Source: CAZSXU01 sp964610505
GTDB lineage: Bacteria > Arandabacterota > Arandabacteria > JAGLYR01
Direction: 5' to 3'
Assembly: GCA_964610505.1 (NCBI GenBank)
Contig: CAZSXU010000002.1
Location: forward strand, 234,777-298,776
Length of the DNA stretch: 64,000 nt
Part shown: one piece after another, positions 16,126 to 24,676 of the stretch
How positions within the stretch are numbered: the stretch's first letter is position 1
How the letters are laid out: every line of letters starts with the position of its first letter
Notes under the pieces: model-generated
The model's input: the letters and a program-made list of their open reading frames with translations, nothing else
The model's database searches: none
What the model was told of the DNA's origin: nothing
Made by a program: the position numbers and the translations under genes

Positions 16126-17622
16126 TTAGAAGGTCGAGAAGAGTTTGACCTCGAGGCCGTCGAACTCGGGTTCATATCGGCAGACGCCCCCGGCGCAGAT
16201 GAATCCGGCCTGGCGGGTCCCGTACATCACGCTCAGATAGTGCGCGGCGCCGATGTTGTGGGTGAGAATGGCGTGAAGCCAGCGCGTTCTCTCGTCGGTG
16301 CTTCTCTGGGTCTCCGATTTGTTCGTCCACTCACCGACCAGCGCCAGCGTCAGATCCATATCGGGGGAGAACTCGAGAAGCACAAGGTCGTCGTCGTACG
16401 CACCGATGACGTCGTATCCGCCCGCGGGTTGGCCCTCGACGTGCTGGTGTTGGACCTGGACCTTGCCGCTCATCGCCTCGCGGAACCAGATCTTCGCCTC
16501 TCCGACGATTGTCAATTCATGTTGATCGGGCCGCTTGACGATGTCCGCGGCGCCGAGGACCTGCCCGGATCCGGTCATCTTCTCCCACTGGAGGTAGGTT
16601 TCCTGGAAAAGGAACCGGCCGGCCTGATTCTCCGTCTTGCCCAGCGCGATGACGAAGTCCCCCAGCGCTCCGGGCGAGGCGACCATTTCTACGTGAGTGC
16701 CGCGCTCGTCGTTTGCGTCCAGCACGTACGGATGGCGGTTGAGGAGCGTGAAGGCATGCTCGCGAATGAGGGCGGGAGGCAGGTTATACTCAGTGGTGCA
16801 ATCACTCTGGAGAAATTGGAAGCCCTTGTAGTCCTTGTGCTCAACGCTGAGTCCCACGGGTCCTGCGGACAGACTGCCGGCAAGATAGACGCCCCTTCCA
16901 TCGCGCCGTGCGTTGGGGCAGAATCCCTGGAGGCCGGAGCGCGTTCCGCTTTCGGCATAGAGATCGAGAGGCCCGGTCGTCAGCTGCGCTCTCCATGTGG
17001 CCAGCTCGTGAGTGCGGGTTCCGGGGCGGTGGGGAGCGCGGTTGGAAAGATAGCTGAGGCCCAGGCGTAAGAAACCGAGGGGCTCCACGTTGGCGTCCAG
17101 TCCGTGGAGGAGATCCGTCCGCTTTCCATTCTGGTCCAGCGCGCGACCGGAGAGGAGGCTCAGCTCCGCCGGTCCCTCGACCAGGTCCACACGAACGCCC
17201 TCAAGATTGGAATCTCGACGGACGCCTCGATCCTCGTATGCTCGCAGCGCGAGTCCTCGTCCCCAGAGCGCGTAGAAGTTCCCGGCCGTGATGGAGACGA
17301 TCCGTCCGGAGTAGCTCAATGACTTGAACGAGAGGCCCTGCCGGACGCTGTCCGGGCTGATCTCGTGGGGCTGAAAGATCTCGTAGCGGATAGCGGCGGC
17401 GAGATCTCCAGAGGACCATTCCAGGTCGAACCAGTCCTCGAGAACCTCCCGCCCGCCCTCGCGCTCCAGGGCATACTCCAGCTGGTTTCCCCCGCGCCAG
17501 TCGACCTCGGCGCGTGCCGGACCGGCGGCCGGGAAGCCGGCCGCGCCCAAGAGAACGACGGCCGCGGGGAATGCCCAGGGCCGGAGTACTCTCCCGAAAA
17601 CGGATGAGGGAATCGAGTGCAT
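16126..17622 (-). CDS. Outer-membrane beta-barrel protein, DUF6029-like
   Basis: 498 residues with a signal peptide (PAAVVLLGAAGFPAAGPARA) and alternating amphipathic strands to the end; the last residues KLFSTF finish with an aromatic residue, the usual barrel-insertion signal. Segments such as GRIVSITAGNFYALWGRGLALRAYED match the DUF6029 family of FCB-type bacteria, whose genes are often next to TlpA-type thioredoxins, as here (15-base gap). It is the last gene of the minus-strand redox operon. Substrate and role are unknown; a porin or a folding client of the upstream oxidoreductases are both possible. Confidence 0.75.
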   Translation of the reverse strand: MHSIPSSVFGRVLRPWAFPAAVVLLGAAGFPAAGPARAEVDWRGGNQLEYALEREGGREVLEDWFDLEWSSGDLAAAIRYEIFQPHEISPDSVRQGLSFKSLSYSGRIVSITAGNFYALWGRGLALRAYEDRGVRRDSNLEGVRVDLVEGPAELSLLSGRALDQNGKRTDLLHGLDANVEPLGFLRLGLSYLSNRAPHRPGTRTHELATWRAQLTTGPLDLYAESGTRSGLQGFCPNARRDGRGVYLAGSLSAGPVGLSVEHKDYKGFQFLQSDCTTEYNLPPALIREHAFTLLNRHPYVLDANDERGTHVEMVASPGALGDFVIALGKTENQAGRFLFQETYLQWEKMTGSGQVLGAADIVKRPDQHELTIVGEAKIWFREAMSGKVQVQHQHVEGQPAGGYDVIGAYDDDLVLLEFSPDMDLTLALVGEWTNKSETQRSTDERTRWLHAILTHNIGAAHYLSVMYGTRQAGFICAGGVCRYEPEFDGLEVKLFSTF

Positions 17623-17637
17623 GGGGGACCCCGAAGA

Positions 17638-18171
17638 TCAGTCCGTCTCGCCGCCGGCCGAGTTCTCTTTCAGCAGGCCGACCAGGATCTCTTCCAGTTC
17701 TTTCTCCTGGCCCTTTCGATAGCCGGTGCGAGAATGCACGATCCGACCCTGGGAATCAAGGATTAGGGTGTAGGGAATCACCTTGGTCTTAAATTTCCGG
17801 GTGAGATCGCCGTTGGGGTCCCGAAGGACCTGGAAATCGTACCGCCGGCTCTTGATGAAGGTCTTGATCTTGTTCTGGCTGCGGGGGGAATCCTGGGAGA
17901 CGGCGAGGACCCGTAGCCCCCGGTCCTTGTACTTGCGGTACAGAGCGTCGAGATGCGGAAGCTCCTCGAGGCACGGGCGGCACCACAGGGCCCACAGCGA
18001 GACGAGAATCGGTCCCTCGCCGTAGAGATCCGAGAGCGTGACCTTGGTGTTGTCGAGGTCCCGCAGGCTGAAGTCGGGTGAGTGAGAGGCGTCCTTCGCG
18101 TTTGACGAGACCGGCCCCGCCAGGAGCGCAAACGCCAGAACGGCGGCGATCGCCGCGGTCCGTTGAGTCAT
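17638..18171 (-). CDS. TlpA/ResA-like periplasmic thioredoxin
   Basis: 177 residues. Signal peptide (TAAIAAVLAFALLAGPVSSNA), then a thioredoxin fold with active site WCRPC (Cys64, Cys67) and the cis-proline segment KVIPYTLILD. It fits the AhpC-TSA/TlpA branch (PDFSLRDLDNTKVTLSDLYGE). It would reduce or shuffle disulfides of exported proteins, or reduce peroxides, outside the cytoplasm. The start has GGAGGA upstream. It sits between the FlgD-tailed protein (72-base gap) and the DUF6029-like barrel (15-base gap), and belongs to the operon begun by the selenoprotein candidate. Confidence 0.9.
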   Translation of the reverse strand: MTQRTAAIAAVLAFALLAGPVSSNAKDASHSPDFSLRDLDNTKVTLSDLYGEGPILVSLWALWCRPCLEELPHLDALYRKYKDRGLRVLAVSQDSPRSQNKIKTFIKSRRYDFQVLRDPNGDLTRKFKTKVIPYTLILDSQGRIVHSRTGYRKGQEKELEEILVGLLKENSAGGETD

Positions 18172-18243
18172 CAGAGTTCCTCCACTTTCGTGTCTGGTCC
18201 CGTCGATCTCATCAAGGTCTCCTGCAACGTCACGAGCCCAACT

Positions 18244-19638
18244 CTATTTCAACAGAATGAGTTTCTCCGTAAACGTCTCGCCGTGGTCCGTCGATACGCG
18301 GCATGTGTATATCCCGCTGGCCACGGGCTGCCCGTGGGCGTCCCGCCCGTCCCACTCCACCGAAACCGAAGCCAGGGGCTCCGTGCCGGCGGGGATGGAG
18401 ACGACCCGTTTGCCTCGAACGTCGTAAATGTCCACCGATACCCGGGCGGGCGAGGACCGAGAGAAAGCGATGTTGACGCTGGGGTTGAAGGGGTTTGGGT
18501 AGCAGCGCAGGTCGGCCGATCTGAAGCCGGGCCCCGCGTCTTCCTGCACGGCGCCCACCGGGCTCAACCAATCGAAGATTCCGGCGGCCAGGTCGGCCCG
18601 GTCACTCGCCGAGGCGATTGCCTCAAAACCGAAGGCGAGGTACACACACTTGGATCCGCCCCTCTCGACGCGAACGGCGGCGGTCCGGGTCGTACCCAGG
18701 TAGTGGAAGATCTCCGCGGATCCCGCCCCCAGCGGGCTGATTTCGCTGGGCGCGGTCTGGTTGTCGGCGCCGTCCCCACCGGAGATGGCCAGCGTGAGCC
18801 CGTCGGTGATCGGGTCGCCGCCCACGCCCTCTACGGTCAGGAGGTCCGTGTCGTCCAGGATGTACTCGGCGCCCAGGCGATCTTCGTAGAACGCCTTCAT
18901 TCCGGCGCTGAAGTACGGAGAAGCCGGATCGCACAGGTCGTAGCCGACGTTCTGGCCCGAGAGGAACAGACGGCCGCCTCCGTCCAGACAGGCGCCGATG
19001 GCAAGCGTGTCCTCTTCGCTCAGGGCGGGGGCCGACTCGCCCGTCATCCACGCGGCCACGTCGAATTCGAGGAGGTCGGCCGACACCGGCGCCTCGAGAT
19101 CCCGGGGCCACACGCCCCACGTGAACTGGCCGTCGAGCGCGGCCGAGAGATAGTCCTGGTAGGCCTGGCCGCCGTCGTCATCGACGATCAGCACCTCGGT
19201 GCCGTCGGTAATCATTGCCATCGTAACGGTCTTCACGTCGAGCGGGTCCGTCCAGGACCGCGCCGTCAGCCGGATGATCGCTCCGCCTTCGTCCACGGCC
19301 GTATTGAATTGAATGCCGATCGTGTCGCTCTGGCCGGCGGAGACCAGCACGGCGGTGCTGTCCACGAAATCCGGCAGGCAGGTTTCGACGCACATGGGCG
19401 TGGTCCAGTTCGGCGGCCGGTGAATCACCGTTCGCAGAATATCGTAGCGGTCGCCCACGGCGGCGTTGTTGGTGAGGACGGCGTCGACTTCGATGGCCCA
19501 GTTCACCTGTGTGATTCCCACGGGGTCATCCACCGTAAACGTATAGTCAACCGCGAGGGCCGTCGTTGCGGCGGCAACCAGGGATCCTATGCCGAGAACC
19601 GGGACAATGGCAGAACGGAAGCGTCTGAAACGGAACAT
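18244..19638 (-). CDS. Secreted FlgD-tailed protein with GATase/ThuA-like domain
   Basis: 464 residues with a signal peptide (VPVLGIGSLVAAATTALA). An N-terminal Ig-like region (30-150) is followed by a Rossmann-like domain starting EVLIVDDDGG and including GGGRLFLSGQNVGYDL (about 150-350), like the type 1 glutamine-amidotransferase-like/ThuA folds found in exported proteins, here without an obvious nucleophile. A FlgD sorting tail (CYPNPFNPSVNIAFS ... GQPVASGIYTCRV) ends it. It is strikingly similar to the C-terminal two-thirds of the selenoprotein candidate two genes upstream. GGAGGAG precedes the start. Exported; biochemical role unknown. Confidence 0.8.
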   Translation of the reverse strand: MFRFRRFRSAIVPVLGIGSLVAAATTALAVDYTFTVDDPVGITQVNWAIEVDAVLTNNAAVGDRYDILRTVIHRPPNWTTPMCVETCLPDFVDSTAVLVSAGQSDTIGIQFNTAVDEGGAIIRLTARSWTDPLDVKTVTMAMITDGTEVLIVDDDGGQAYQDYLSAALDGQFTWGVWPRDLEAPVSADLLEFDVAAWMTGESAPALSEEDTLAIGACLDGGGRLFLSGQNVGYDLCDPASPYFSAGMKAFYEDRLGAEYILDDTDLLTVEGVGGDPITDGLTLAISGGDGADNQTAPSEISPLGAGSAEIFHYLGTTRTAAVRVERGGSKCVYLAFGFEAIASASDRADLAAGIFDWLSPVGAVQEDAGPGFRSADLRCYPNPFNPSVNIAFSRSSPARVSVDIYDVRGKRVVSIPAGTEPLASVSVEWDGRDAHGQPVASGIYTCRVSTDHGETFTEKLILLK

Positions 19639-19653
19639 GGGGAACGACTCCTC

Positions 19654-20682
19654 CTAGCGCCGAGCGGGCGTCGTGTTGAAGGTCGATGCGGCTTGCAGGA
19701 TTTCCTTGCTGGACAAGGACTGAACAAAGACCACGGTCTCAATCTCGTCGGTGTCCCAGCCGCTGTCAAGTGAACGGGAGCGCCAAAACGTGAGCGTTTC
19801 CCCGTACGCGGGCGTGAATGCCTCACCGGAAGCGTCGGGCATGAGGTCGCGCACCACGTTGTATACGGTCTCCTCCTCGGTGTTCGGGGAAGAGACCTGA
19901 GCCTCGCGTTCCACCAGGGCGAAGTGGATGAGGACGTCGTTATCCAGTGGGCAATCCACGGGAGTCACGCTCGCCGCGACGCGATAGTCTGTGCCGGACA
20001 GGGTATCCCTTACCTCCACCGAGAAGTGGGGGGGATTGGCGAACGCCAGCTGAATCGCCGCCTCCAGCGTTTCCTGGGTCGGAGTCAACATGGCGAAGCT
20101 CCCGTCGAAGAACACCGTGGGGGCATTGATGACGTAGTAGTAGAGAATTCGCTCGCCGTGGTCATCCGGATTCTCCTGGTACAGAGCGTCGAACAGGTAG
20201 GGCCAGTCGGTCCGGTATCCGAGGGTGACCAGCTGGTCATACCCGTATGCCTGCTGCAGGTCGCGAATGGCGATCTCGGCCGGTCCGCAGGGTTCGCAAT
20301 CGACATTGCCGAAGTGCTCGACCAGCACGACCCGGGAGACGAGAGGCTCCGTGAGACGGAGACAGAACGCCACGCTCGTTTCCGTGTTCTCCTTGACCTG
20401 GGCCTCGATCTCGGCGGGGAAAGCCTCGTGCCCGCCCAGGGACACCGATACCCTGTACCTCCCGGGGGGCAGCTGGAGAGTCGCAGGCGTCACCTTGGGC
20501 GTCGTCCCGCCGGCATCGGCGTAGACGGGGCTTCCGTCGATTTCGACGGAAGCCCCGAACGGTTCGGAGCGCACGACCAGATTGCCGGGATCGGGTGGAA
20601 ACACCGGGTCATCCTGACCGCACAAACACATCATCGGAACGGCCAGAAAGACCAGCCATATGCCGTACCTCCGGTACCCCAT
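19654..20682 (-). CDS. PEGA-Omp28-like thioredoxin-fold protein with CxxC (Cys paralogue)
   Basis: 342 residues, probably exported (hydrophobic 8-20, with Cys19/Cys21 as possible lipid anchors). Residues 35-110 form a PEGA domain (SEPFGASVEIDG). From about 115 comes an Omp28-like thioredoxin domain with VEHFGNVDCEPC: Cys129 and Cys132 are the redox pair. Later segments RDLMPDASGEAFTPAYGETL and VVFVQSLSSKEILQA match the upstream selenoprotein candidate nearly residue for residue, and Cys129 aligns with its UGA codon. It is 12 bases downstream of that gene and 15 upstream of the FlgD-tailed protein. Likely a secreted disulfide reductase or isomerase. Confidence 0.82.
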   Translation of the reverse strand: MGYRRYGIWLVFLAVPMMCLCGQDDPVFPPDPGNLVVRSEPFGASVEIDGSPVYADAGGTTPKVTPATLQLPPGRYRVSVSLGGHEAFPAEIEAQVKENTETSVAFCLRLTEPLVSRVVLVEHFGNVDCEPCGPAEIAIRDLQQAYGYDQLVTLGYRTDWPYLFDALYQENPDDHGERILYYYVINAPTVFFDGSFAMLTPTQETLEAAIQLAFANPPHFSVEVRDTLSGTDYRVAASVTPVDCPLDNDVLIHFALVEREAQVSSPNTEEETVYNVVRDLMPDASGEAFTPAYGETLTFWRSRSLDSGWDTDEIETVVFVQSLSSKEILQAASTFNTTPARR

Positions 20683-20694
20683 CGCCCTCCCCGG

Positions 20695-22758
20695 CTACCG
20701 CAGCAGGATCATTTTCTTGGATGCGGCGAAGTCCCCGGTTTCCAGCGAATAGAAATACAACCCGCTGGCCACCGCCTGACCGTTCCGGTCGGTGCCGTTC
20801 CACCGGATCCAGTGCTCGCCGGCCTCCATGACGCCGTCCCGAAGTACCTGGACCAGTTGTCCGCGGACGTTGTACACGTGGAGGCGCACGTGTCCTTGCT
20901 CGGGAAGCGAAAAGCGAATCCTCGTCTCGGGATTGAAAGGATTCGGGATGTTCTGGGCAAGCCAGGCGGACGCCGCGCGCATCTCGGTGTCTTCAACGCC
21001 GGTCGTGGCCAACAGTCCAAACCACTCCATGACGCCGGTCATCAGGTCGGCCCGGTCCTGGGCGTTGTCGATGCCCTCGAATCCGAAGGCGAGGTAAGCG
21101 GTCTTGAACACGCCCGACGAGTCGAGCCGGACGGCGGCCGTCATGCTTTCCGCCGCGTCGTAATGGAAGATCGGTAACCCCGATCCGAAGGGCTCGATCA
21201 AGTCCTGGGTTCGCTGATTGTCTGCACCGTCGCCGCCTTCGATCGTGAGCGTCATTCCGTCGGTGATGGGATCCGACGATACCCCGTAGACCATGGTGCT
21301 GCCCGCGTCGTCGCCGACGTAGAGCGCGCCCAGATACGTCCGGAACCAATTGGAGCCGCCGGGCGTCCATTCGGTGCTGCTGAGATCGCAGAGCGCCCAG
21401 CCGATGTCCTGTCCGGAGACCAGAGCGTTCCCGCCTCCGAGGAGATAGTTCTTGAGCGCGTTGCGGTCGCTCGACGTCAGGGTGGGATACGCGCGGCCGG
21501 TCATCCAGACCACGGCGTCCACCTGCGCAAGATCATCGGCACGGACAGTCTCGCTCATACGGTTCCAGGTGCCGTGGACGAGTCCGGTGGAATCCAGCGC
21601 CGCCTCGGCGTAGGACTCCAGCGAGGCGAGGCCGTCGTCGTCCACCAGGAGGACATCCACATCGTGGATTGCCGTAAAGTTCTTCGCCCAGGTGATCGAC
21701 TCCACATCGACGCCGGTGCCCAGGGGCCCGGTGACGGACAGCTCGGCGGATCCGTCTCCGGGAATGTTTGCCGGATCGACATGGACGACAATCGGCTCAT
21801 CCTCACCCGGCGCCAGGAACACCTGACTGGCCCCGCTGAAGGTTCCGTGGGTCGTCGTGTAGGAGCCCGTCCATCCGGGAAGGAGATCGACGGCTATGTC
21901 CACGTCGAAGGTATCGGTCACGGTCCCGAGATTGTAGGCCGTGGAGACGAACTCGGCGGTGCTGTCCGGCGTGACCATCTCATTGACGTTGCCGGCCATG
22001 TACCACACGAAATGCTCTGGTTTGGGCACCGTGCTGGTGCAATTCAGGATCTCTTGAGTGGCCGGATCCTGGACGAAGACAAGGGTTCTCATCGTCTTCT
22101 TGTAAACGACCGGATCCATCCACCACACGCGCTCAAAGGTGAGGGTGTCTCCCTGCGAGATGCTGAAATTCTCCCCACCCGCGTCGGGAACCATGTCCCG
22201 GCCGATATAACGATGCCGGATGAACAGATACCGGTGCCAGTCTTCAACAGCGGCGCATTGAAACGTGAGAGTGGCCTTGCCGTCGAGGTTTTCCGTTCCG
22301 ATGACCTCGGCCGTCACGTAGACGCTGTCGCCGATCAGCGTGTCGGCCACCGAAATTTCCACCTGGGGAGGAATCAGCAGCCGCTCCTCGATCGCGCGCA
22401 GGACCTCTTCCTCGCTGCCGTCCGCAGCCATGGCCCCGTCGACCACCAGCCAGGGGGTGTGCGAGACGCCGTAGTAGCTGATTCGGGCGTTGCACTCGTC
22501 CTGGGCATAGATGTAGAAAGTGTCATGACCGGCCGGCCACCAGGTGTGGTAGTTGATGATCTCCATGGTTACGTTTCGGTGTCTCTTTGCAATCGAGTCC
22601 ACGATTGCGTCCACGAAGGGACAACCGGGTCAGCCGGTGTTGGTGAAACCCTCGAGAAGGACGGTTCGAAGGCCGGCGGAGGCGGCGGGAGCAAAAGCGA
22701 ACAGCGACGCGAGAAAAATCCCCAGCGCCGCGACCAAGAACCGTGACCAGTCGCGCAT
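20695..22758 (-). CDS. Candidate selenoprotein: Omp28-like thioredoxin (UxxC) with FlgD tail
   Basis: 687 residues if the in-frame TGA at 22632-22630 is read as selenocysteine (residue 43). Start ATG 22758 follows GGAGGA and opens a signal peptide (FLVAALGIFLASLFAFAPAASA). The text before the TGA, LLEGFTNTG, and after it, PGCPFVDAIVDS, form one Omp28-type thioredoxin domain whose first redox residue is the TGA: Sec43-Pro-Gly-Cys46. A SECIS-like stem-loop follows. The rest holds an Ig-like region, a Rossmann domain (VLLVDDDG ... GGGNALVSGQDIGW) and a FlgD sorting tail (NPFNPETRIRFS). Without readthrough, translation would stop after 42 residues and leave 644 well-formed downstream codons with no initiator or ribosome site. 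First gene of the redox operon. Confidence 0.82.
22577..22632 (-). promoter_or_regulatory. Putative bacterial SECIS element
   Basis: Directly after the TGA (22632-22630), a perfect 7-bp helix GCAATCG (22608-22602) / CGATTGC (22595-22589) closes a 6-base loop TGGACT. The loop starts 28 bases after the TGA and has G at its second position, both within the known bacterial SECIS pattern (loop 16-37 bases away, G among the first two). A lower helix of seven pairs with one bulged T joins 22627-22620 to 22583-22577. SelB would bind it to deliver Sec-tRNA. Not tested by folding software. Confidence 0.75.
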
Positions 22759-22864
22759 ACTTCCTCCTTGCGTGAGCACAAGTGTGGGGGGCAAGAAGAC
22801 CCTTGATGGGCGGGCCAGGCGACGCATCCAGTGGCCCAGTCAAGGGAGAACAACATACACATAA

Positions 22865-22893
22865 AGTATATCACTCGCTACGGGCTTTGTCAA
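22865..22893 (-). promoter_or_regulatory. Near-consensus sigma70 promoter of the redox operon
   Basis: On the minus strand TTGACA (22893-22888) and TATACT (22870-22865) are 17 bases apart: six of six and five of six matches. Transcription from about 22858 gives a ~100-base leader to the ATG at 22758. It is the best promoter in the window and implies strong expression of the five genes down to 16126. Confidence 0.8.
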
Positions 22894-22996
22894 CTCGTTG
22901 CCGTTACCGTTCGAATCGCGCAGACGGCTGAATGTGTGGGAGGCTTGTGTCGGAGGAAAGACCTTGCAAAGGAGAGCCGGGGCTCCCCCCTGCGGC

Positions 22997-24259
22997 TTAC
23001 GCGGGTCTCGCTCGTTCAGGTGACTTGGGAACGCTTTCCCGTCGCGGGCTTCGATCGGCGTTGCGCGAATGGTTATACGCCTCGACCCCCGCCTTGAGAA
23101 TCCGCATGGCTCTCTTCAGCGTGTTCTCTTCCAGCACGTAGGCAAGTCGCACTTCATCCTTGCCCAATCCCGGCGTGGCGTAGAACCCGGCCGCCGGCGC
23201 TACCATGACGGTCTCCCCGTCGGCGTGAAAGTGCTCCAGCATCCAGCGGGCGAAGGCGTCTCCGTCGTCGATGGGAAGCCTGGCCACCAGATAGAACGCG
23301 CCTTTCGGCTTGAGGCACACGGCCCCGGGGATCGCGAGGATGCCTTCGTGGCAGATGTCCCGGCGACGCTGATATTGCGAAATGACGTTCTCCAGGTAGC
23401 TGCCGGGCGTATCGACACTCGCCATGGCCGCCCGCTGATCGATGGTGGCCGGGCAGAGACGGGCTTGGCCGTATTTCAGCATCGCCTGGACCAGCGAGTG
23501 ATTCCGGGATACCACAGCGCCGACTCGGGCCCCGCACGCGCTGTACCGTTTGGACACGCTGTCCAGCATCACGGCGTGCGGCTCGATGCCCTCCAGATGC
23601 AGTACGCTGATGGGCGTCTCTCCATCGTAGGCGAATTCGCGGTATACCTCGTCGCTCAGAAGGAAAAGGTCGTGGTCGATGGCGAGATCCCGAAGCATAT
23701 CCAGTTCCTCGCGCGTGTACACGACACCCGTAGGGTTGCCCGGGTTGCTGAACAGGATCGCGCGCGTTCGCTTGGTCACTCTCGCCTCTATTTCCTTTCG
23801 ATCGGGCAGGTGGAAACCGTCCTCGGAGCGCGTCGTCAGCGGCACGATCCGCACACCCGCCATGGAAGCGAATCCGTTGTAGTTGGTGTAGTACGGTTCG
23901 GGAACGAGGACCTCGTCGCCCGCGGATCCTGCGGCCAAGAGGGCGAGAAGAATCGCCTCGGATCCGCCGACGGTGACCAGAATATCGTCGATTCCGACCG
24001 TGATTCCATGACCCGCGTAGTAGCGGACGAGGGCCTGGCGGTACTCGGGCAGCCCGGCGCTGTGGCCGTATGCCAGGACCCTCTGGTCATAGCTGCGGTA
24101 CGCCTCCAGCATCTCTCGCGGAGTCTCAATGTCGGGTTGGCCGATGTTGAGATGGATGACTCGGCGGCCCCCGGCCTTCGCCTGTTCCGCAAAGGGGACC
24201 AGCTTCCGAATGGGGGATGCCTGAACGGTTCGGGCTCGTTCGGAGATCTCCGGCGCCAC
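22997..24259 (-). CDS. PLP-dependent class I/II aminotransferase (aspartate aminotransferase-like)
   Basis: 420 residues from GTG 24259, chosen because GGAGGAG lies five bases upstream; the longer open frame above it is not protein-like. Fold-type I landmarks: HLNIGQPDIETP, YGHSAGLPEYRQAL, the NPGNPTG motif, LLSDEVYREF, the PLP lysine in SVSKRYSACGARVG, and an Arg near RLAYV that should bind the substrate carboxylate. It would move an amino group between aspartate (or an aromatic/alanine donor) and 2-oxoglutarate in the cytoplasm; substrate preference cannot be fixed. Single gene, ending about 100 bases before the redox-operon promoter. Confidence 0.9.
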   Translation of the reverse strand: MAPEISERARTVQASPIRKLVPFAEQAKAGGRRVIHLNIGQPDIETPREMLEAYRSYDQRVLAYGHSAGLPEYRQALVRYYAGHGITVGIDDILVTVGGSEAILLALLAAGSAGDEVLVPEPYYTNYNGFASMAGVRIVPLTTRSEDGFHLPDRKEIEARVTKRTRAILFSNPGNPTGVVYTREELDMLRDLAIDHDLFLLSDEVYREFAYDGETPISVLHLEGIEPHAVMLDSVSKRYSACGARVGAVVSRNHSLVQAMLKYGQARLCPATIDQRAAMASVDTPGSYLENVISQYQRRRDICHEGILAIPGAVCLKPKGAFYLVARLPIDDGDAFARWMLEHFHADGETVMVAPAAGFYATPGLGKDEVRLAYVLEENTLKRAMRILKAGVEAYNHSRNADRSPRRESVPKSPERARPA

Positions 24260-24676
24260 GGTTGCTCCTCCTGGATTGGTGTTGGACGGACACCCGGGAC
24301 CATTGTACTGGAAATGCAGAGAATAGAGAATAGAGAATAGACAGTAGATGTCAAAAAGGGGCGTGAGAGGGGTCTGAGAGCGGTTCTCGACTCTCGCCGC
24401 TCTCCAGGGTCCCGTTGTCAGGTCTTTCCCCGGTTTGCCGATTTTGCCGCCCGGTGACGAAAGAGTACGCGAATCAGCCGGCCGCAACCGGGATGCGCCG
24501 ATTTCGCTTGATTCCGGGGGCGATGTGTAGTAACATTAATTGCGATCGGGGGTTTGATGCGTCAAGCGACCGGTCCATCGGGGGATCTTTATGAGGTCGC
24601 CCGATTTCTTGTATCTGCAGGGACAGACGGCGAAATTGAGGGTTAGGCTCTGCCCGACTTCGAAGGAGAGGAACCC
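24260..24676. other. Divergent intergenic region with short tandem repeat
   Basis: 417 bases between divergent genes. Three units of AGAGAAT lie at 24318-24338. A weak plus-strand promoter, TTGATT (24508-24513) and TAACAT (24531-24536) with 17-base spacing, could serve the C25 peptidase gene, whose start has GGAGAGGA ahead of it. No gene is seen. Confidence 0.4.

Noticed and set aside
18163..19773. 536-codon plus-strand frame opposite the FlgD-tailed protein
   Set aside because: Antisense shadow; the minus-strand frame has a signal peptide, a ribosome site and a sorting tail.
22614..22632. Reading the TGA as a reassigned sense codon (Gly or Trp) or as a simple pseudogene stop
   Set aside because: Other genes here end on TGA (for example at 2245, 30520, 33880), so it is a normal stop. 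The frame beyond is intact for 644 codons, with no second lesion, and a SECIS-like fold follows, which fits Sec better than decay. A base-call error remains possible.
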